A DNA stretch of 64,000 nt from Palaemon carinicauda (lineage: Eukaryota > Arthropoda > Malacostraca > Decapoda > Palaemonidae): assembly GCF_036898095.1 (NCBI RefSeq), contig NC_090761.1:44780486-44844485 (forward strand), in the 5' to 3' direction. Position numbers and translations under genes: made by a program. Shown here piece by piece: positions 1 to 13,317 of this stretch; positions within the stretch are counted from its first letter, which is position 1; the number at the start of each line of letters is the position of its first letter. The notes beneath the pieces were generated by a model. The model saw only the letters and a program-made list of their open reading frames with translations, was not told where the DNA came from and did no database searches.

Positions 1-298
1 ATATATGTGTGCGCGCGTGCGTGCATTTGGGACTGCTTTCCTCTGATGAAATTTTCATTAAATGCAATTGCCTTAGTGACGCAAACTTGTTTCCTACAGG
101 AATCTTTGTATTTGCTTAGTTTCTTCAGATTCTCCGGCCTTTGGTTTAAGAAACGATGATTGGATAAACTGAAATTAATAATCATCGCTCCTTTAATCAG
201 TGGCTCATGGTGGGGAATCTGAAGACTACGTAAATACCAGTATTCCTACAGGAATTACGTTGATGCCGCTAAGGAAATTGCCTTTAATGAAAACTATA

Positions 299-324
299 GA
301 TCTATCTATCTATCTATCTATCTA

Positions 325-400
<76 letters not shown>
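299..400 (+). repeat. (CTAT)n then (AT)n
   Basis: Seven to eight CTAT units pass directly into about 36 AT units. Confidence 0.98.
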
Positions 401-404
<4 letters not shown>

Positions 405-1155
405 TGGGTATGTTTGTATTTTTGTTTATAGGTTAGGATTTGTCATTATATTAAGGTCCTTACATATTAAAACATATTGACGATAATATGTATTCTCTTC
501 CGTTAATAGCCTTGTCTCCAAGTACCACCCTTTCCGACTTAAAATTTTACAAGGAGCTCCATAGTTATTGATATTCGAGAAATAAGCTTGAGGTTGGCGT
601 GCAGCTACTCTGTGTCTGATGCTTACGAAAGCAGCCTATTGATATGGAAGAAATGAATTTGCAAAATCTTCGTCATACAAATCATGTGTCTGTATGCAGT
701 GAGGATAACTTAGGAGCGTCGTCAGAGTTTGTAGGAACCTAGTCAAGAATATCAAGAATATGAGATTGTATCCGTGCTAGGCAATTAGGTTGGGTTTAAG
801 CTTCATTCATATTCGATTGCTTCGTTGATGAAGGATGATTTCTTTTTTAATCAACACTAATTAGTTCTTTGTTGAGTATGATTGTTTGTGATTGGTGAGT
901 CCGATGAATTTTGCGCTGTCTTGAAATTCTGATTTTTATATATGGCTATGTAAATATTTCATCTTTTGGTAAATGAAGTGGTTTACTATATACTTCATAG
1001 AGTCTTTTTATGCCTTTCAGTTGAACACAATTGTGAAACTTAAATTTAGGGGAAATAATCAAATACTAATTTTGTAACTATTTTATTAGGTACAGACCTT
1101 AAAAAATGTGTGGTAGGAAACATGAGTCCTTGTTGAGACATATATATGTATATGT

Positions 1156-1156
1156 G

Positions 1157-1199
<43 letters not shown>

Positions 1200-1207
1200 G
1201 ATGTGTG

Positions 1208-1255
<48 letters not shown>

Positions 1256-1256
1256 G

Positions 1257-1308
<52 letters not shown>
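1156..1308 (+). repeat. (AT)n array with two interspersed ATGTAGATGTGTGTAT units
   Basis: The 16-bp interruption occurs at 1195 and 1251, a 56-bp period, so a segment of the array was duplicated. Frames across it are Tyr/Ile repeats and not genes. Confidence 0.95.
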
Positions 1309-1314
<6 letters not shown>

Positions 1315-1339
1315 CCCCAAAGTGATGTTAAAAAAGTGA

Positions 1340-2890
1340 ATTAATTGTGGCTTTTATGTATCCACGCGTTTCTCGGTAATCATTATCATCAAGTTATTGT
1401 TGTTTTGTAACCGTAATTTAGTTTGTGAATTATGATTTTTGGGGTTAATTTATCGACTTAATTCATGGTTGAACTTTGTAATTACAGATAACAGACTACT
1501 AATTGTAGGGATGTTTTGATGGTCAATTAATACGATAATTCATCATCGTTAGCATCATCTAGGTTGTCAGGGGTAGAACGTGGAAAGACCCAAGTCATTC
1601 TATCACCATTTTCCTTTTGTTATTCTAAAGGGAAAGTAAGAAAGGCTATTATACGCCAGTGTTCTAATTTTGACCTTATAGGCGATAAAGATAAATTGAT
1701 TTTACTTTGCTTTCTTGAAATAAAAGGCTTACGTTTTATCTTTCCATTTGTCAGACAGAAGCCTAAGCTGTCTATTGAGAAACACGAATAGTAGAAAATA
1801 TCCTCGAGTTATAGAGGCAGTAATGGTGAGGTGCATGTTAACATCTCACGTGTTTTGGCTTTTTTACTACCTCATCATATCAAAAAGTTTTTACGTACGT
1901 AGGAGTTTATATGTTTGTAAATAATGTTAGATATTTTATACGTGTTGTATATTAGAAATAGCTTTTCTATAAATATCTGTTATGATGAAAAGATGTACTG
2001 AAAAATGGAAGTCACATGAAGCAGAGATGTGAGGCGCTGAAAGCGAGATGTGATTAAAATGACCAGTAGAAGGATGTTGTTGTTATGTTAAATATTCTTA
2101 CCAATATTAAATATAAATAGAATCTATTTCTGACTCTTGAAAGTGGTGTAAGGTTATATCTCTTGGCGCGCAGTAGTTAAATTACTCGAAAATGTTTAGA
2201 AAAATTGAATCACATTCACGTGTTTTGGGACAAATTGATAACATGAGCAGAATATTAATGTGATTAAAAACACGTGGTGTATCTTTTCAATTCCACTTCA
2301 CGAATCTTGATTTTTTATTTAGGTCTTAACATCTTGCAATGTAGATTTCAGTGGCTAAGTTAATGCAGATTAGACACCTCGTATTCTCGTAATTTTTCCA
2401 TTAGTGCTTCAATAACAACAATTATCCCCGGGGAGTTTGGTCAGTTGCGTAGTTTCTACGTGCAAGGTGCGGCATACTCAACATCCATGGTACTTTGACG
2501 TCATGTTTCTTGCTGTACGTCAAATCTCCTCAATTGGCTAGCATTCGCAAAACTTCTTCCAGACGACAAGAATGCAAATATGCCAAGTATTCGATTGTGG
2601 TCAGGAGCCGCTGCAAGTTTGTAAACAAAGAAACATGCATTTGTGCATCTTATGTGTATATATTGGTTTTTCTAATAGCATTCCTAATGAACATAACCAT
2701 GAAGAGACATGGGTCTGAGCGGCCTGTCCTTTGAGATGATATCTGGGATGGCTATTTACGTCAAAAGAAGCCTATTGTTGTTGCATCAATATCAGTTTTG
2801 TCATGATTGATTTAGAACGACGGCTTTCACCGACCCCTTATTCGGTGAATTTCGTATTTGATAATGTGTGTATAATTCAAGGGAATGCTG
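1340..2890. other. Plain AT-rich intron or upstream DNA
   Basis: No repeat array or gene is recognised. Short frames (for example 75 codons from 1567 and 79 codons from 2495) are unremarkable for AT-rich non-coding DNA. Confidence 0.6.
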
Positions 2891-2893
2891 TTT

Positions 2894-2948
2894 CGGGATA
2901 TTATGTAATTCTGAATTGAATTAAATTATGTAATTCTGAATTGAATTA
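2894..2948 (+). repeat. Direct duplication of about 26 bp
   Basis: TATGTAATTCTGAATTGAAT occurs twice in tandem just upstream of the compound array at 3.0 kb. Confidence 0.9.
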
Positions 2949-2998
2949 TAGTCATAATGCACATGGATAGTTATAGATATACTCATAATTCCAATGGG

Positions 2999-3002
<4 letters not shown>

Positions 3003-3079
<77 letters not shown>

Positions 3080-3094
3080 ATATATATATATACA

Positions 3095-3157
<63 letters not shown>

Positions 3158-3170
3158 CACTGTATATATA
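3003..3170 (+). repeat. (CT)n then (AT)n compound array
   Basis: (CT)n to 3077 passes into (AT)n. The motif TACACTGTATA appears near both ends of the AT part (about 3090 and 3155). The 151-codon frame over it is a Ser/Leu then Tyr/Ile repeat translation. Confidence 0.97.
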
Positions 3171-3419
3171 AAGAACTATTCCTTTATCAGGATTTTCATC
3201 GAAGTTGCCTAAACAGGGTCAGCGTAGGGTCGCATGATGGCATCTTTGCAAGGTCAAAAGAGATATACCTCTTCGGCGTAACACCTGAACCCGGTTCCCT
3301 ATCTCCTCTTCATTCTTTCCCCTACAACAAACCTCTCCTACTCCAGCATTATACAAGAGGGTTTTCAGAAAAAATTGTGATGATGAATGTCTTAGCTATT
3401 GTATTAAGGTAGGGAGTGG

Positions 3420-5735
3420 GTGCAAGGATGGCTTGTTTACTGTTTTCTTCTTCAATGAGTTATGTTTACCTCGTATTGTATCTGTTGTTTTCATGTTGCC
3501 AAACCCTTTCTTTAAAGATATTTATGAATGTTTCGGTAATTGTGGTATATTCACTGTTGTGCCGCCGACATGGGTATTCTAAGATATTAGATTGGAAATG
3601 GAATTAGCTTTTTTTCATCGGAATAATTCTTCATTGTAGTTGTATGCAATTGGAAGGGATCATAACTGTTAAAAAAATAACCAAACAAAAAAACTTCCTT
3701 TGCTTATTGCTTATTTATAAATAAAGCTGTTTAATTCCTATCATGTAAAAGGAAATTAATTGTAGTCATGCGTTTTACAAGGTACTTCATAACTTATACG
3801 ATTGATTTTATATTGTAACTGGTGGTAGTTATTCTTATATCAAAATATGTTTTTAATTTCTCTCAATTGGTCGTACTTGTATCCCGAGATGTTATGACCT
3901 GCCTGTCGTATTGTCTTTTATTAGCCATTTCCCAAGTCTCATACTGGTACCCCTAGACATTTTTATTCCCCTCTGTCTTGTTTGGTTAAGGCTGTTGTGA
4001 CATGTTTAGTTGCAGATTAAATGAAGGGCAATGGACAGAGGCGCGTGGTCATAGGCCTAGAAGCCTTTCGTCCCCAGAGGAAGAAATTATGGCCCATTGG
4101 CTACGAATATGAGGCCATTAAGGGTTATGTTACAGTCGTAAGTGGCGGTTTGTGTGTAAGCCTTTTTATTCTGTCAGTAGGTCACCAAATAGGGGAGATA
4201 TATTATCTACTTTGTGGATACATGTGCTGTATGGTATTAAGTAACTTGAAATGTTGTATTTATACGTAATTAGATATCAATAAGATTATTTTGAAGCTGA
4301 TTTTATCTCCATTTTCTATTACCTGAAGATTCATGTAAGAAGTTACACCTTTCTGTTAGTAGGTATTTATTATTTATATTGTGGTTTCACCGAGCGCTTA
4401 GTTTACCGAATAAAAAAATAATTAAACAAAGTGTTAAAGTTAGTGGAGTGACCTCTAATAATCATGCTGTTAAAATATTCTTCTAACCTTCAATCTAAGT
4501 TTTAAATTGTTGACATTAATTTTGGCACATTGTGTCCTTATATATCGAAAAATATTGTGAGAATTCAATATTATTCTTGCATATCTTCCCTGCGCAGTGA
4601 CAAGAACAATATAAAAAAGGGCCTTGAATACATCGTGCGTTAGAGTACAGAAAATTACTGTATTTACCAGTCATTCAATTCTGGTTGCTTGACAAATTGA
4701 CATTTATTTTAGGAATGGGTCGTTTTTATATCATGGCAAAGCGTCTTTAATTCCCTTATGTATTTTGTTTAATTCGGGGGGATGGGACCTATAAGTCAAG
4801 GTCACTTTTGATTTATAGTTAATATCAGGGAATTATATACAAGTTATTATCTGACAAGAGCAAAAAAGTTTGATGTCCTTTTTATTACGCACGTTGTGAG
4901 GATTCGTGCATCAGAGAGAGAGAGAGAGAGATTGTGTACCTCTCTTCCTTACTGTGATTAATTACTAAATAGGTGTGGCTTAATAAGAGGTTTCAGTGTG
5001 TTGAACAAGGAAGTAGTAAATGCAGCAGTAGTATTAACATCGTTTCTTATCCTTTGGCTGCTGACTTGAGGTATAATATCTTTAGCGTGAGATGTGTGGT
5101 CACCAAAGTACCTTTTACATAGGACCCCCACAAATTTGCCTCTTCTTAAATGGGTATGTGGGTCACTTTAAGGCTAACCGATGCGAAAGCGTGGAATATT
5201 TTAGGCAGAACTGTTTGTCCAAACAACTTAACTGTTTCGTTTAGTTTGTCTGTGTAAGATGTTTCAGTATGTTCTTGATCGATTTAACGAAGAAAATAAG
5301 AAATTCTTACTGAAATGAACACTACTGGGAGTTACACACTCAGGTGTCTTTAGTGTTAGTAGATTCAAGACATAAAGTAACAGCCATATATTTTCTAGAT
5401 TGTTCTTTATTCGTCTTGAAGAAATGTAAAAATCGAAGCAGATATGTGGTAAGACTTTGTTAATCTTAAGAGAATGCGACCTTGTATCTATGGGAGTTTA
5501 ACGTAATTTATGACCACCAGTTCAAAATCTATTGTGAGGAAAATGGTCTGGGTGACATAAATATCGGTTCTTTTTGTATTTGCTAAGCGTTCAGACCACC
5601 AAGTTTTTAACTCGCCGTGGGGAATTGTATATGAAGCCTGCATATTTTGGCATTTATAATAGTACCTTTTCATTATTGCTGGCATTTTATTTGCATCATT
5701 CTAAGAAAATTGTTGATTTTTTCTAACCTAATTAT
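3420..5735. other. Plain AT-rich DNA with one weak exon-like segment
   Basis: The only notable stretch is 4016-4137: TTTAGTTGCAG, about 120 bases, then TACAGTC|GTAAGT. One frame from ATG at 4021 is open through it, but the protein is not recognised. A short (GA)n of eight units lies at 4914. The rest shows nothing. Confidence 0.5.
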
Positions 5736-5737
5736 GA

Positions 5738-5802
<65 letters not shown>

Positions 5803-5955
5803 GCTAAGCTACAACCCTAGTTGGAAAAGCAGGATGCTATGATTATGCTCAAGGACTCCAACAGGAAAAATAGAGTAACGAGGAAAGGAAACTAGAGAAT
5901 AAATAAATTGCAAGCGCAAAATACTTTAAGAGCAATAACAACATTAAAACTGGCC

Positions 5956-5960
<5 letters not shown>
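5738..5960 (+). mobile_element. Dispersed repeat, CTACAACCCTAGTTGG family, copy 1
   Basis: A (TTA)n array (5738-5801) runs into GCTAAGCTACAACCCTAGTT, then GGAAAAGCAGGATGCTAT, CTCAAGGACTCCAACAGG, AAATAAATAAATTGCAAGCG and AACATTAAAACTGGCCTTTC, ending in an (AT)n array. The core recurs inverted at 16.5 kb. I recall this core as a very common repeat in palaemonid shrimp genomes; that memory should be verified. No coding capacity is seen. Confidence 0.7.

Positions 5961-6045
<85 letters not shown>
5960..6045 (+). repeat. (AT)n then (GT)n array
   Basis: About 26 AT units pass into about 17 GT units. The array joins the 3' side of dispersed repeat copy 1. Confidence 0.97.
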
Positions 6046-6050
<5 letters not shown>

Positions 6051-6529
6051 CAGATCTGTTTTATTTACTTCGTGTTAAAATGTCATAAAATCGTTTAGCT
6101 CGAACGTTTTTATGACCTTATCAAATCGTATTAAACTACATGATTAGGATATCTCAGCCCCTTCCTCCCAATTCGAATTAAGTAGCGATTAAGTAGATAT
6201 TGTCATGCTCAAGGATAAGCTCAAGGATTTAGTAGTAGGATGTGTAGAGGAGATTACGATGATCTCTTAAGCAGGTAACGGTTAGCTGATGCTGTCGGAT
6301 CCAGTCGACTCTTGAAAGGATGTACTCTTGCTCCGTTTTATTTTGGTAGAAATTTTATCGATACCGTTAGATTCGTAGATAAAATTTTCTGGGTGTTTTT
6401 AATTGTGGATTAGAGCGCAGAAAAAACGTGGGGTCTTATATTTAGTATCTCCCTTATATAATAAAGAACAACGTGTCTGCCTATATACATATATGTACAT
6501 ACAAACATACATACATACATTTTATATGT

Positions 6530-6544
6530 GTATCTATCTCTCTA

Positions 6545-6589
<45 letters not shown>

Positions 6590-6590
6590 C

Positions 6591-6642
<52 letters not shown>
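6530..6642 (+). repeat. (TATC)n and (AT)n array
   Basis: Short TATC/TC units lead into two (AT)n blocks split by TTTATCTATT. Confidence 0.96.
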
Positions 6643-6644
<2 letters not shown>

Positions 6645-7281
6645 CCGGTCACGTTCAGCTACATTGCCAGACGTATAAATGCAGTTTCCCCGTCGTTAGG
6701 GTAGGGGAAAGATGTAATCATACCCTGGTGATACGGGGTACCCCGAGATGTACACTCGGAAACAACAATATCCCACATATTGCCGAAACTGCCAAGTTGT
6801 AGTTAAGAAAGGGGGGTGGGTTGTAAGGGTTGAATCTGTGTGCGCATGTGTTAGTGATCTGTCTAAATATATAGCAGTCATTATTTACGGGTTGCGTACA
6901 CTAGCTTTTCATAATATACATTACTGTCATATTAAACTAATCACCGTACACTCATCGAAATCGTGTATGAAAAAGCGAATGCGTTCAAATGCTGTTAGAG
7001 ACACTGGCTAAAGTGAGAGAGCGAGAGATGGTGGACGATAGAAGAGGAAGAGTGGTTTCCTGTGAAGGCCTAGCAATGACAGCTTTCATAAAGATAGCAA
7101 ACATCGTGGGACAAAGTTTGCAACTTTGTTAAATGGCGTAGAACCAATATCCCTCTGGTTTGGAGAGAAGGAGAGAGAATCAGGGTCTTGCGTCTTTTGA
7201 CTACTGTAAATATTGTCAAAATCATTTATTTGTATTTTGAAAAAATAATGCATTATTTTTTAATAATGAGAATATTCACTC

Positions 7282-7820
<539 letters not shown>

Positions 7821-7841
7821 GCGTATTAGATGATGGTAATG

Positions 7842-7842
<1 letters not shown>

Positions 7843-7914
<72 letters not shown>

Positions 7915-7915
7915 G

Positions 7916-7978
<63 letters not shown>
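7843..7978 (+). repeat. (AT)n then (GA)n compound array
   Basis: (AT)n to about 7909, TATAGATT, then about 30 GA units. It lies at the 3' end of the LINE remnant. Confidence 0.97.
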
Positions 7979-7981
<3 letters not shown>

Positions 7982-9778
7982 TTTTTAGTTCCTGTCTTCC
8001 ATTACTTTTTTTCACATTTCCGTGGTGTGAGAAAGATTTGAGGTTCATGAGGTTTACCCAAATTCATTCGTGGTCAGAATTCACGGAGCGTTTTATCCCA
8101 TGGCGTCAATTCCAATATCATTCAGCTGTGAAATAATCTTTCGTTTTCAGAGTGCGTAGATTATTTATTCTTTGATAATTCATGAGATAGTTCTAGTCGA
8201 AACGTTTAAAGTGAGAATTAACTGTAAAATATAGTTTCTAAACCTTCACCTTGTCTTTTCTATTTATTTGTCTTCCACAAAGAAACATAAGGTTTCTGTA
8301 GTAATCTTATCCCAAATAAGATATTTCATATAAGTAAAGAAGAAAACTTTAGCATTAATGCCTCTTTATTAGCGATGACTGTGATAAAGTTTTATTCATA
8401 TATCAAGACTTTATCCACTAGATAGCAATTTTCTGTCTCTCATAAAGTTTACTGCTACAACTAATGCTCTTTCAAACTTCCCGAAGAAATTAATGGGGGA
8501 AAACAAAGCAAGAAAAGTTTTTGCAATACAAAATTGATTTCCGACTCGGTAAGACTAATTTTTATAGTATTTTGGCAGATCATGAAAAAAGATTCTTCGA
8601 AGTTTTAGTTTGTGTCAGACTTTACGTATTTTGAAAGCAATTTTTTTCATGACAATAATCTTAATCATATAAAATGCCATTTTTATACCCGACACCTTTT
8701 TGTTTTTTTCGAAGTTTCGTAACACAATGTTATTAGAACAACCATTTGTCGGCCGGAAATGATTTCGTCCTGATAATTAGTTTACTCCCTTTCAAATGAT
8801 GGAATTAAAATTAGAGATAGTATTTTTAGCGACAGAACAATGGCATTTGAGGTCGATGATGTCATTTTAGCGATCGAAAATCTTTGCAAGAGGTCAAGAG
8901 GTTAATGTTTATCGCAATGAAATCCGCAGGGAACGGGAGAATGTGGTTCGAGAAGTGGATGTGCTGAGAGATTACACTTTATAAAGCCTAGACTTTCTGG
9001 ATGTTTTATTTTGAAAGTTCAAGTCTATTTAGGAGGGATGACCTGTATTGTCTGCTTAAGGGGAATTGTGTCCGTATTTTTTACAAATTACTTCGGCTTT
9101 GCTTCGAAATTCAATTTAAGTTCTTCAGAAAAATTTTTGCGAATCTCCCAAGTCGTCTATTTTGGAAAAATTTCTAGAATATTTTGATTACAAATGCGTT
9201 TTTTATCCATTTGATATTTTCTAATGTTAGTTCAATTTACCTATAAAGAAGAGAAAGCACCCAATCGAAAAAGATACTATATTTTTCTATAAAATGGTCA
9301 ACTTTTCTGGTCCACTCAGTACATCACCATTTATGATCACATATGGCCTCGCCATACCGTTTTCACACCTGACAACTCTCAAAACTAAAGTCGCCCTTTG
9401 GGCATAACGCTAAAAGGACCTATATTCTATTGCCTTACTTTTTTACCCTTCAGTGAGATTAGTGACTTAATGGTGCAGTACTTCATCATTTCTGTCATTC
9501 ATTTTATCCTAATATTTAACTGCTGGTTATATGGGTGACTCAGAGAAAAGAGAACACAGTCGTCACGGGTATATTCACACCCTAGCTGCTGGATTTCTTT
9601 ACAGATTTGTACCAAGTATCATGTAGCTAGTCATCTGCGTCCTTTTTTCTCTTTTACATGATAGCCAATTATAATCTTCAGTAAATCTCATTTAATTCAG
9701 TGTCCGTAATGTTTAAGGGTATTTTCGTTTCGTTAAGAATTTAGTGATAACTGAAAAATTTAACTAGCATTCATCGGA
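7979..9778. other. Plain AT-rich DNA
   Basis: 1.8 kb without arrays, recognisable repeats or coding potential. Confidence 0.6.
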
Positions 9779-9785
9779 TCCCCCG

Positions 9786-9873
<88 letters not shown>

Positions 9874-9874
9874 T
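9779..9874 (+). repeat. C run then (CT)n array
   Basis: A run of about 14 C with one G leads into about 39 CT units. Confidence 0.97.
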
Positions 9875-10386
9875 TACATAAAGTGGCCAGGTGGTTGGTG
9901 AGCTGACGCGGGGTGGGTGGTTCGCCATCCCAAGCCCAAATACACCTGGACTTCTGAATGGAATGGCGAGCCCTAGGGGACCCTCCCTGACGTCATGGCC
10001 TCGGGGAACCCCCCTCCCCTATGGCATGCTTTGGGAAGGGGGCACATTACGCACGTGTCTTCCTCCTCCTCTCTCTTCTTGTGCCATTCACCTTGTTCAT
10101 TAGCTTGCTATTCAACAGGTAATTGTATGTTACCTCTTTGGCAAATAAATGTTTTATGAACATTGATGTTTAATTATAATGAAAATCGTTTTCACTCTAT
10201 TCCAAGTGTTTATATATCAAATACTTTGATCTGTAAGTTTAGCATAAATTTAATATTGTTTGCACTGCATTTCCACTTTCTAGATTAGTAAGGTTTGTCA
10301 ATGATATTCGTGTAATTGTTAAGAATATTCTCGGGGTATATTTTTTTTTTCTGCTATCCTATAAGCCATCGTGTGACTGCTATAAC

Positions 10387-10389
<3 letters not shown>

Positions 10390-10450
<61 letters not shown>
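10390..10450 (+). repeat. (CT)n array
   Basis: About 30 uninterrupted CT units followed by CAGG. Confidence 0.98.
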
Positions 10451-10451
<1 letters not shown>

Positions 10452-11024
10452 GTTGCGAGTTGGGCGTTGGAAAGGTATGATAATATGTAAGATCTCAGAA
10501 GATTATTATAATGAGTGTTTTTGTGTTTTATTTTTATATGATAAAATAATATGAATGCAGAGGAAAAGACATAGGGTAATACTTCAACGTCTATATAAAA
10601 ATATGCGTTGCTTGAGAATGTGAGTGTTTTGCTACTTCAAAGTGCGAAAATTGATATTTAGTTATATCTGGGAAATATTAGATATTGTATTAGTTTTTTT
10701 TTCTCATAAAGTATGTTTCCCCTAAGAATTTATTCGTGTATTTATCTTTTAGATTAGCCCTTTGGGATTACGAAGTACTATTTACAAATATATTTTCCCT
10801 GTGACCAATTAATTCTTTTATAACCCTAAGCTTTAGAGGTGTGGACGTACTCGAGTGTAATACGGAAATAGGTTCAAATTCATAGTCCTTGAGAAGCATC
10901 AATTCTAATTCTGTTTAAAACGACAGTGGTATGACATGATTGCTAATCGTGATGGAAAGTTCTCTAATTATTACTGTTACTCATTATATCTCTTCATTTG
11001 ATCAACGCCCTTAGTCCCTTAATC

Positions 11025-11066
11025 ACCTCTCTCATCTGTACTGCTCTCTTGGTTTAGGTAAGATGC
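11025..11066 (+). promoter_or_regulatory. Candidate recursive splice site
   Basis: A pyrimidine-rich stretch with CACCTCTCTCATC ends TCTTGGTTTAG|GTAAGA, junction 11057/11058. It has the fused acceptor-donor form, but the GG near the acceptor weakens the tract. It lies just upstream of the GC-rich patch at 11.3 kb. Confidence 0.15.
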
Positions 11067-11167
11067 TATTTCAAATAGATTTTATTCTGATTATTTTTTT
11101 GGCAATTTGTTCCCTTCCTGATAAATTTTCTCAATATATCTCCGATGTTTGATAGTATGAGTTAGAA

Positions 11168-11211
11168 AAATAGCTTATTAATATTCTTATAAGCTTATTA
11201 ATATTCTTATC
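11168..11211 (+). repeat. 20-bp tandem duplication
   Basis: AGCTTATTAATATTCTTATA occurs twice in tandem, imperfect only at the last base. Confidence 0.95.
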
Positions 11212-11269
11212 ACCTTGATATGCTATGTTTTTGCTATAAACCCCTTATTACGCGTACTTCTGTAACTCT

Positions 11270-11780
11270 TGGTCGCTCATCCCGGAGAAGAGAGAAGCTC
11301 GGGCAAGCTGTGCTTTGCCTCCTCCATCCTCGGGTTCTCCTCCTCCCTCCTCCCCTCCTCACTACTTAGTAGTGAGTGGAACTGAGGAGCGAGGGAGCCG
11401 CCGCCGCCAGAGTTTGAAATTTTAGTATGTGTGTGGCTTGTGTCGTGAGAGGGAGGTGTATGTTCCTCTCTCGATAAAGCCCTTCTCAGAAAGTCATTTC
11501 TAGTCATTTTCAAGCAACGTTTATCGTATTTAGTATTACGTCATCAAAGGATATATACAGTAGTTTATGTAGAGTGCAACAAATTGAATATTTGTAGTTG
11601 TTTTATTGGAGAAAGGTGCATTTTTTGAAGAAAAGTGATGGGTGGTGACCCCTGTGTATCCAAAGTGTGCGGTTAGTTAACTTCAGATGAGGAAGGATTG
11701 CATTTGTAACATGTTCCAGCATTGCTACAACAACCAGGATTCAACTGTGCCCTCGTCATCGCAGTGGATATAACCCAGTC
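11270..11780 (+). promoter_or_regulatory. Candidate GC-rich promoter and 5' UTR exon
   Basis: Seen: 11270-11412 is much richer in G+C than its surroundings, with CpGs (GCCGCCGCC near 11400) and CCTCC repeats. A TATA-like GGATATATACAG lies near 11550. The stretch ends CCCAGTC|GTAAGTC, a good donor at 11780/11781. The interval holds short ATG-started frames that stop before the donor: one of about 28 codons from about 11690, and MGGDPCVSKVCG from about 11638. No long frame crosses the donor, so any exon here would be untranslated with upstream ORFs. Inferred: an alternative first exon of the gene whose coding exon lies 17 kb downstream. No transcript evidence is visible. Confidence 0.25.
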
Positions 11781-12344
11781 GTAAGTCTCGAGTCAATGTG
11801 ATTTCTTAGTAACTTTCCAAGCATTCGAACTGAGTCTCCCTTATGGGCAAACGAAAGGTAACTGGTGACCAACGTCTGTCGCTGAGTCCTCCCGTGTGAT
11901 TTCCTTTCTGGGGAGAGGATTTGAATGGGTCAAATTGGACGCTTTGAAGACGTTGACGATGTAAACATCTGGATTGCATGATGATCGCTGCATATTATCT
12001 TGATTCTAGATCTTGAATAGATGCTGGCTGCGTTAATGTTTCAGGCGGATATGTGAATAGAAATTTGGACCTTTTGAGGCTTTACCTTGCATGCATTTGT
12101 TAATATTTGGGCACTCAATTCCTTCGTTTTCCGGACTCTGGGTGTGTCGTAATGTTTGCTTTTGCATATGGTAATGAACAGGAGATTTGTTTATAGGCGT
12201 TATGTGTAGCCCACTCGGTTTGCCTTATATAATTTTTAGTGTATCCTAAGATATCTATCTGTGCTTATAGTGTAATCTGAATGAACTTGGACACATAATT
12301 AAGCTTTGTTATTCTTGGTTCATATATTTATTATGATTTTGTGA

Positions 12345-12645
12345 TGGCCGATGTGGTAACGCCAGACTGGGGTTCGAGTCCCACTCAAACTTGTTAGTTT
12401 CTTTGGTCGCTGTAACCTCACCATCCTTGTGAGCTAAGGATGGGGCGTTTGGGGGGGGGGGGTAGCCTATAGATCTATCTGCAGAGTCATCAGCAGCCAT
12501 TACCTGGCCCTCCTTGGTCTTAGCTTGTGTGGAGAGGGAGCTTATGTGCTGATCATATGTACAGTATATATGGTCAGTCTCTAGGGCACTGTCACTGTCT
12601 CTTGCTCCTGCCATTCATGAGCGACCTTTAAGCCTATAAACCTAG
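12345..12645 (+). mobile_element. tRNA-derived SINE, copy A
   Basis: A short tRNA-like head has an A-box-like TGGCCGATGTGG near 12344 and a B box GGTTCGAGTCC at 12371. It is followed by a shared body (CTTTGGTCGCTG, CACCATCCTTGTGAGCT, a G run, CTCTAGGGCACTG, TTGCTCCTGCCATT) and a tail like CCTTTAAGCC. Two more copies lie at 38.75 and 48.75 kb. This copy lacks about a dozen bases between the A and B boxes. An apparent 101-codon frame on the minus strand crosses it but is repeat sequence, not a gene. Confidence 0.8.
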
Positions 12646-13317
12646 GATATTGAATCTTCTTTGTTCACTGGCTATCCTTGTGTATATATCTATAGTATCT
12701 TATCATCCAGCATCATCATAGTGATAATAACTAATAATACTATACTTTATTTCACTTCATGACCTAATGCAAACGATTCTGATATACAGTATAAAATATA
12801 TTAAGATTAAAATTGAACAGTAATAAATACTAATTAAGTAGGATTCACAGTAAGACAGGAAATAAAGTTATAACACCGTAATTATGATTATGACAGCAAT
12901 GAAAATAACAGAGGTGTTAGTAATTTACTTAAAGGACAGTGCAAACTAGAGGATGATCTGCTCTTCCTCGATTGACCTTCAGTGAAGAAAAGTAGCAGGG
13001 GACAGTGTAATTTGATACCAGAAATAAGTGATGCAAAACAAATAAACAACACATATCAAAGTTATATGTTGTGTAAAAAGATAAAAAAACCGAGCGGTAT
13101 CTTTATACTATATTCTCGTTTTACCATCTCAATTTGTTTATTGTTTTCTCCTAGCTGTTTTGGATTATAGGATTGCTGCCGTTTCTTAGTATGAGTGTCT
13201 GATCCTGTCTTATTGGGTCCTGCTCTGATGATCATATTCATATTGTTTGGTCTGCTATCTATGAACATACCAATAGGAGAATGGTAGCGAGTTTAGACGC
13301 CCATGATGTCATTATAA

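Noticed and set aside
4016..4137. Exon between GTTGCAG and GTC|GTAAGT
   Set aside because: Only one frame is open, the protein is not recognised, and the acceptor has a weak pyrimidine tract.
5738..5801. CRISPR-like or other regular array
   Set aside because: It is a simple (TTA)n tract belonging to the dispersed repeat; no array with spacers exists in the window.
9891..10103. 70-codon GC-rich frame after the (CT)n array
   Set aside because: Unrecognised product; composition alone is not enough and no splice pair fits.
12345..12420. tRNA gene
   Set aside because: B box present, but no acceptor stem or anticodon arm; shared body with two other copies shows a SINE.
12309..12614. 101-codon minus-strand frame
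   Set aside because: It lies within SINE copy A, whose other copies have disrupted frames.
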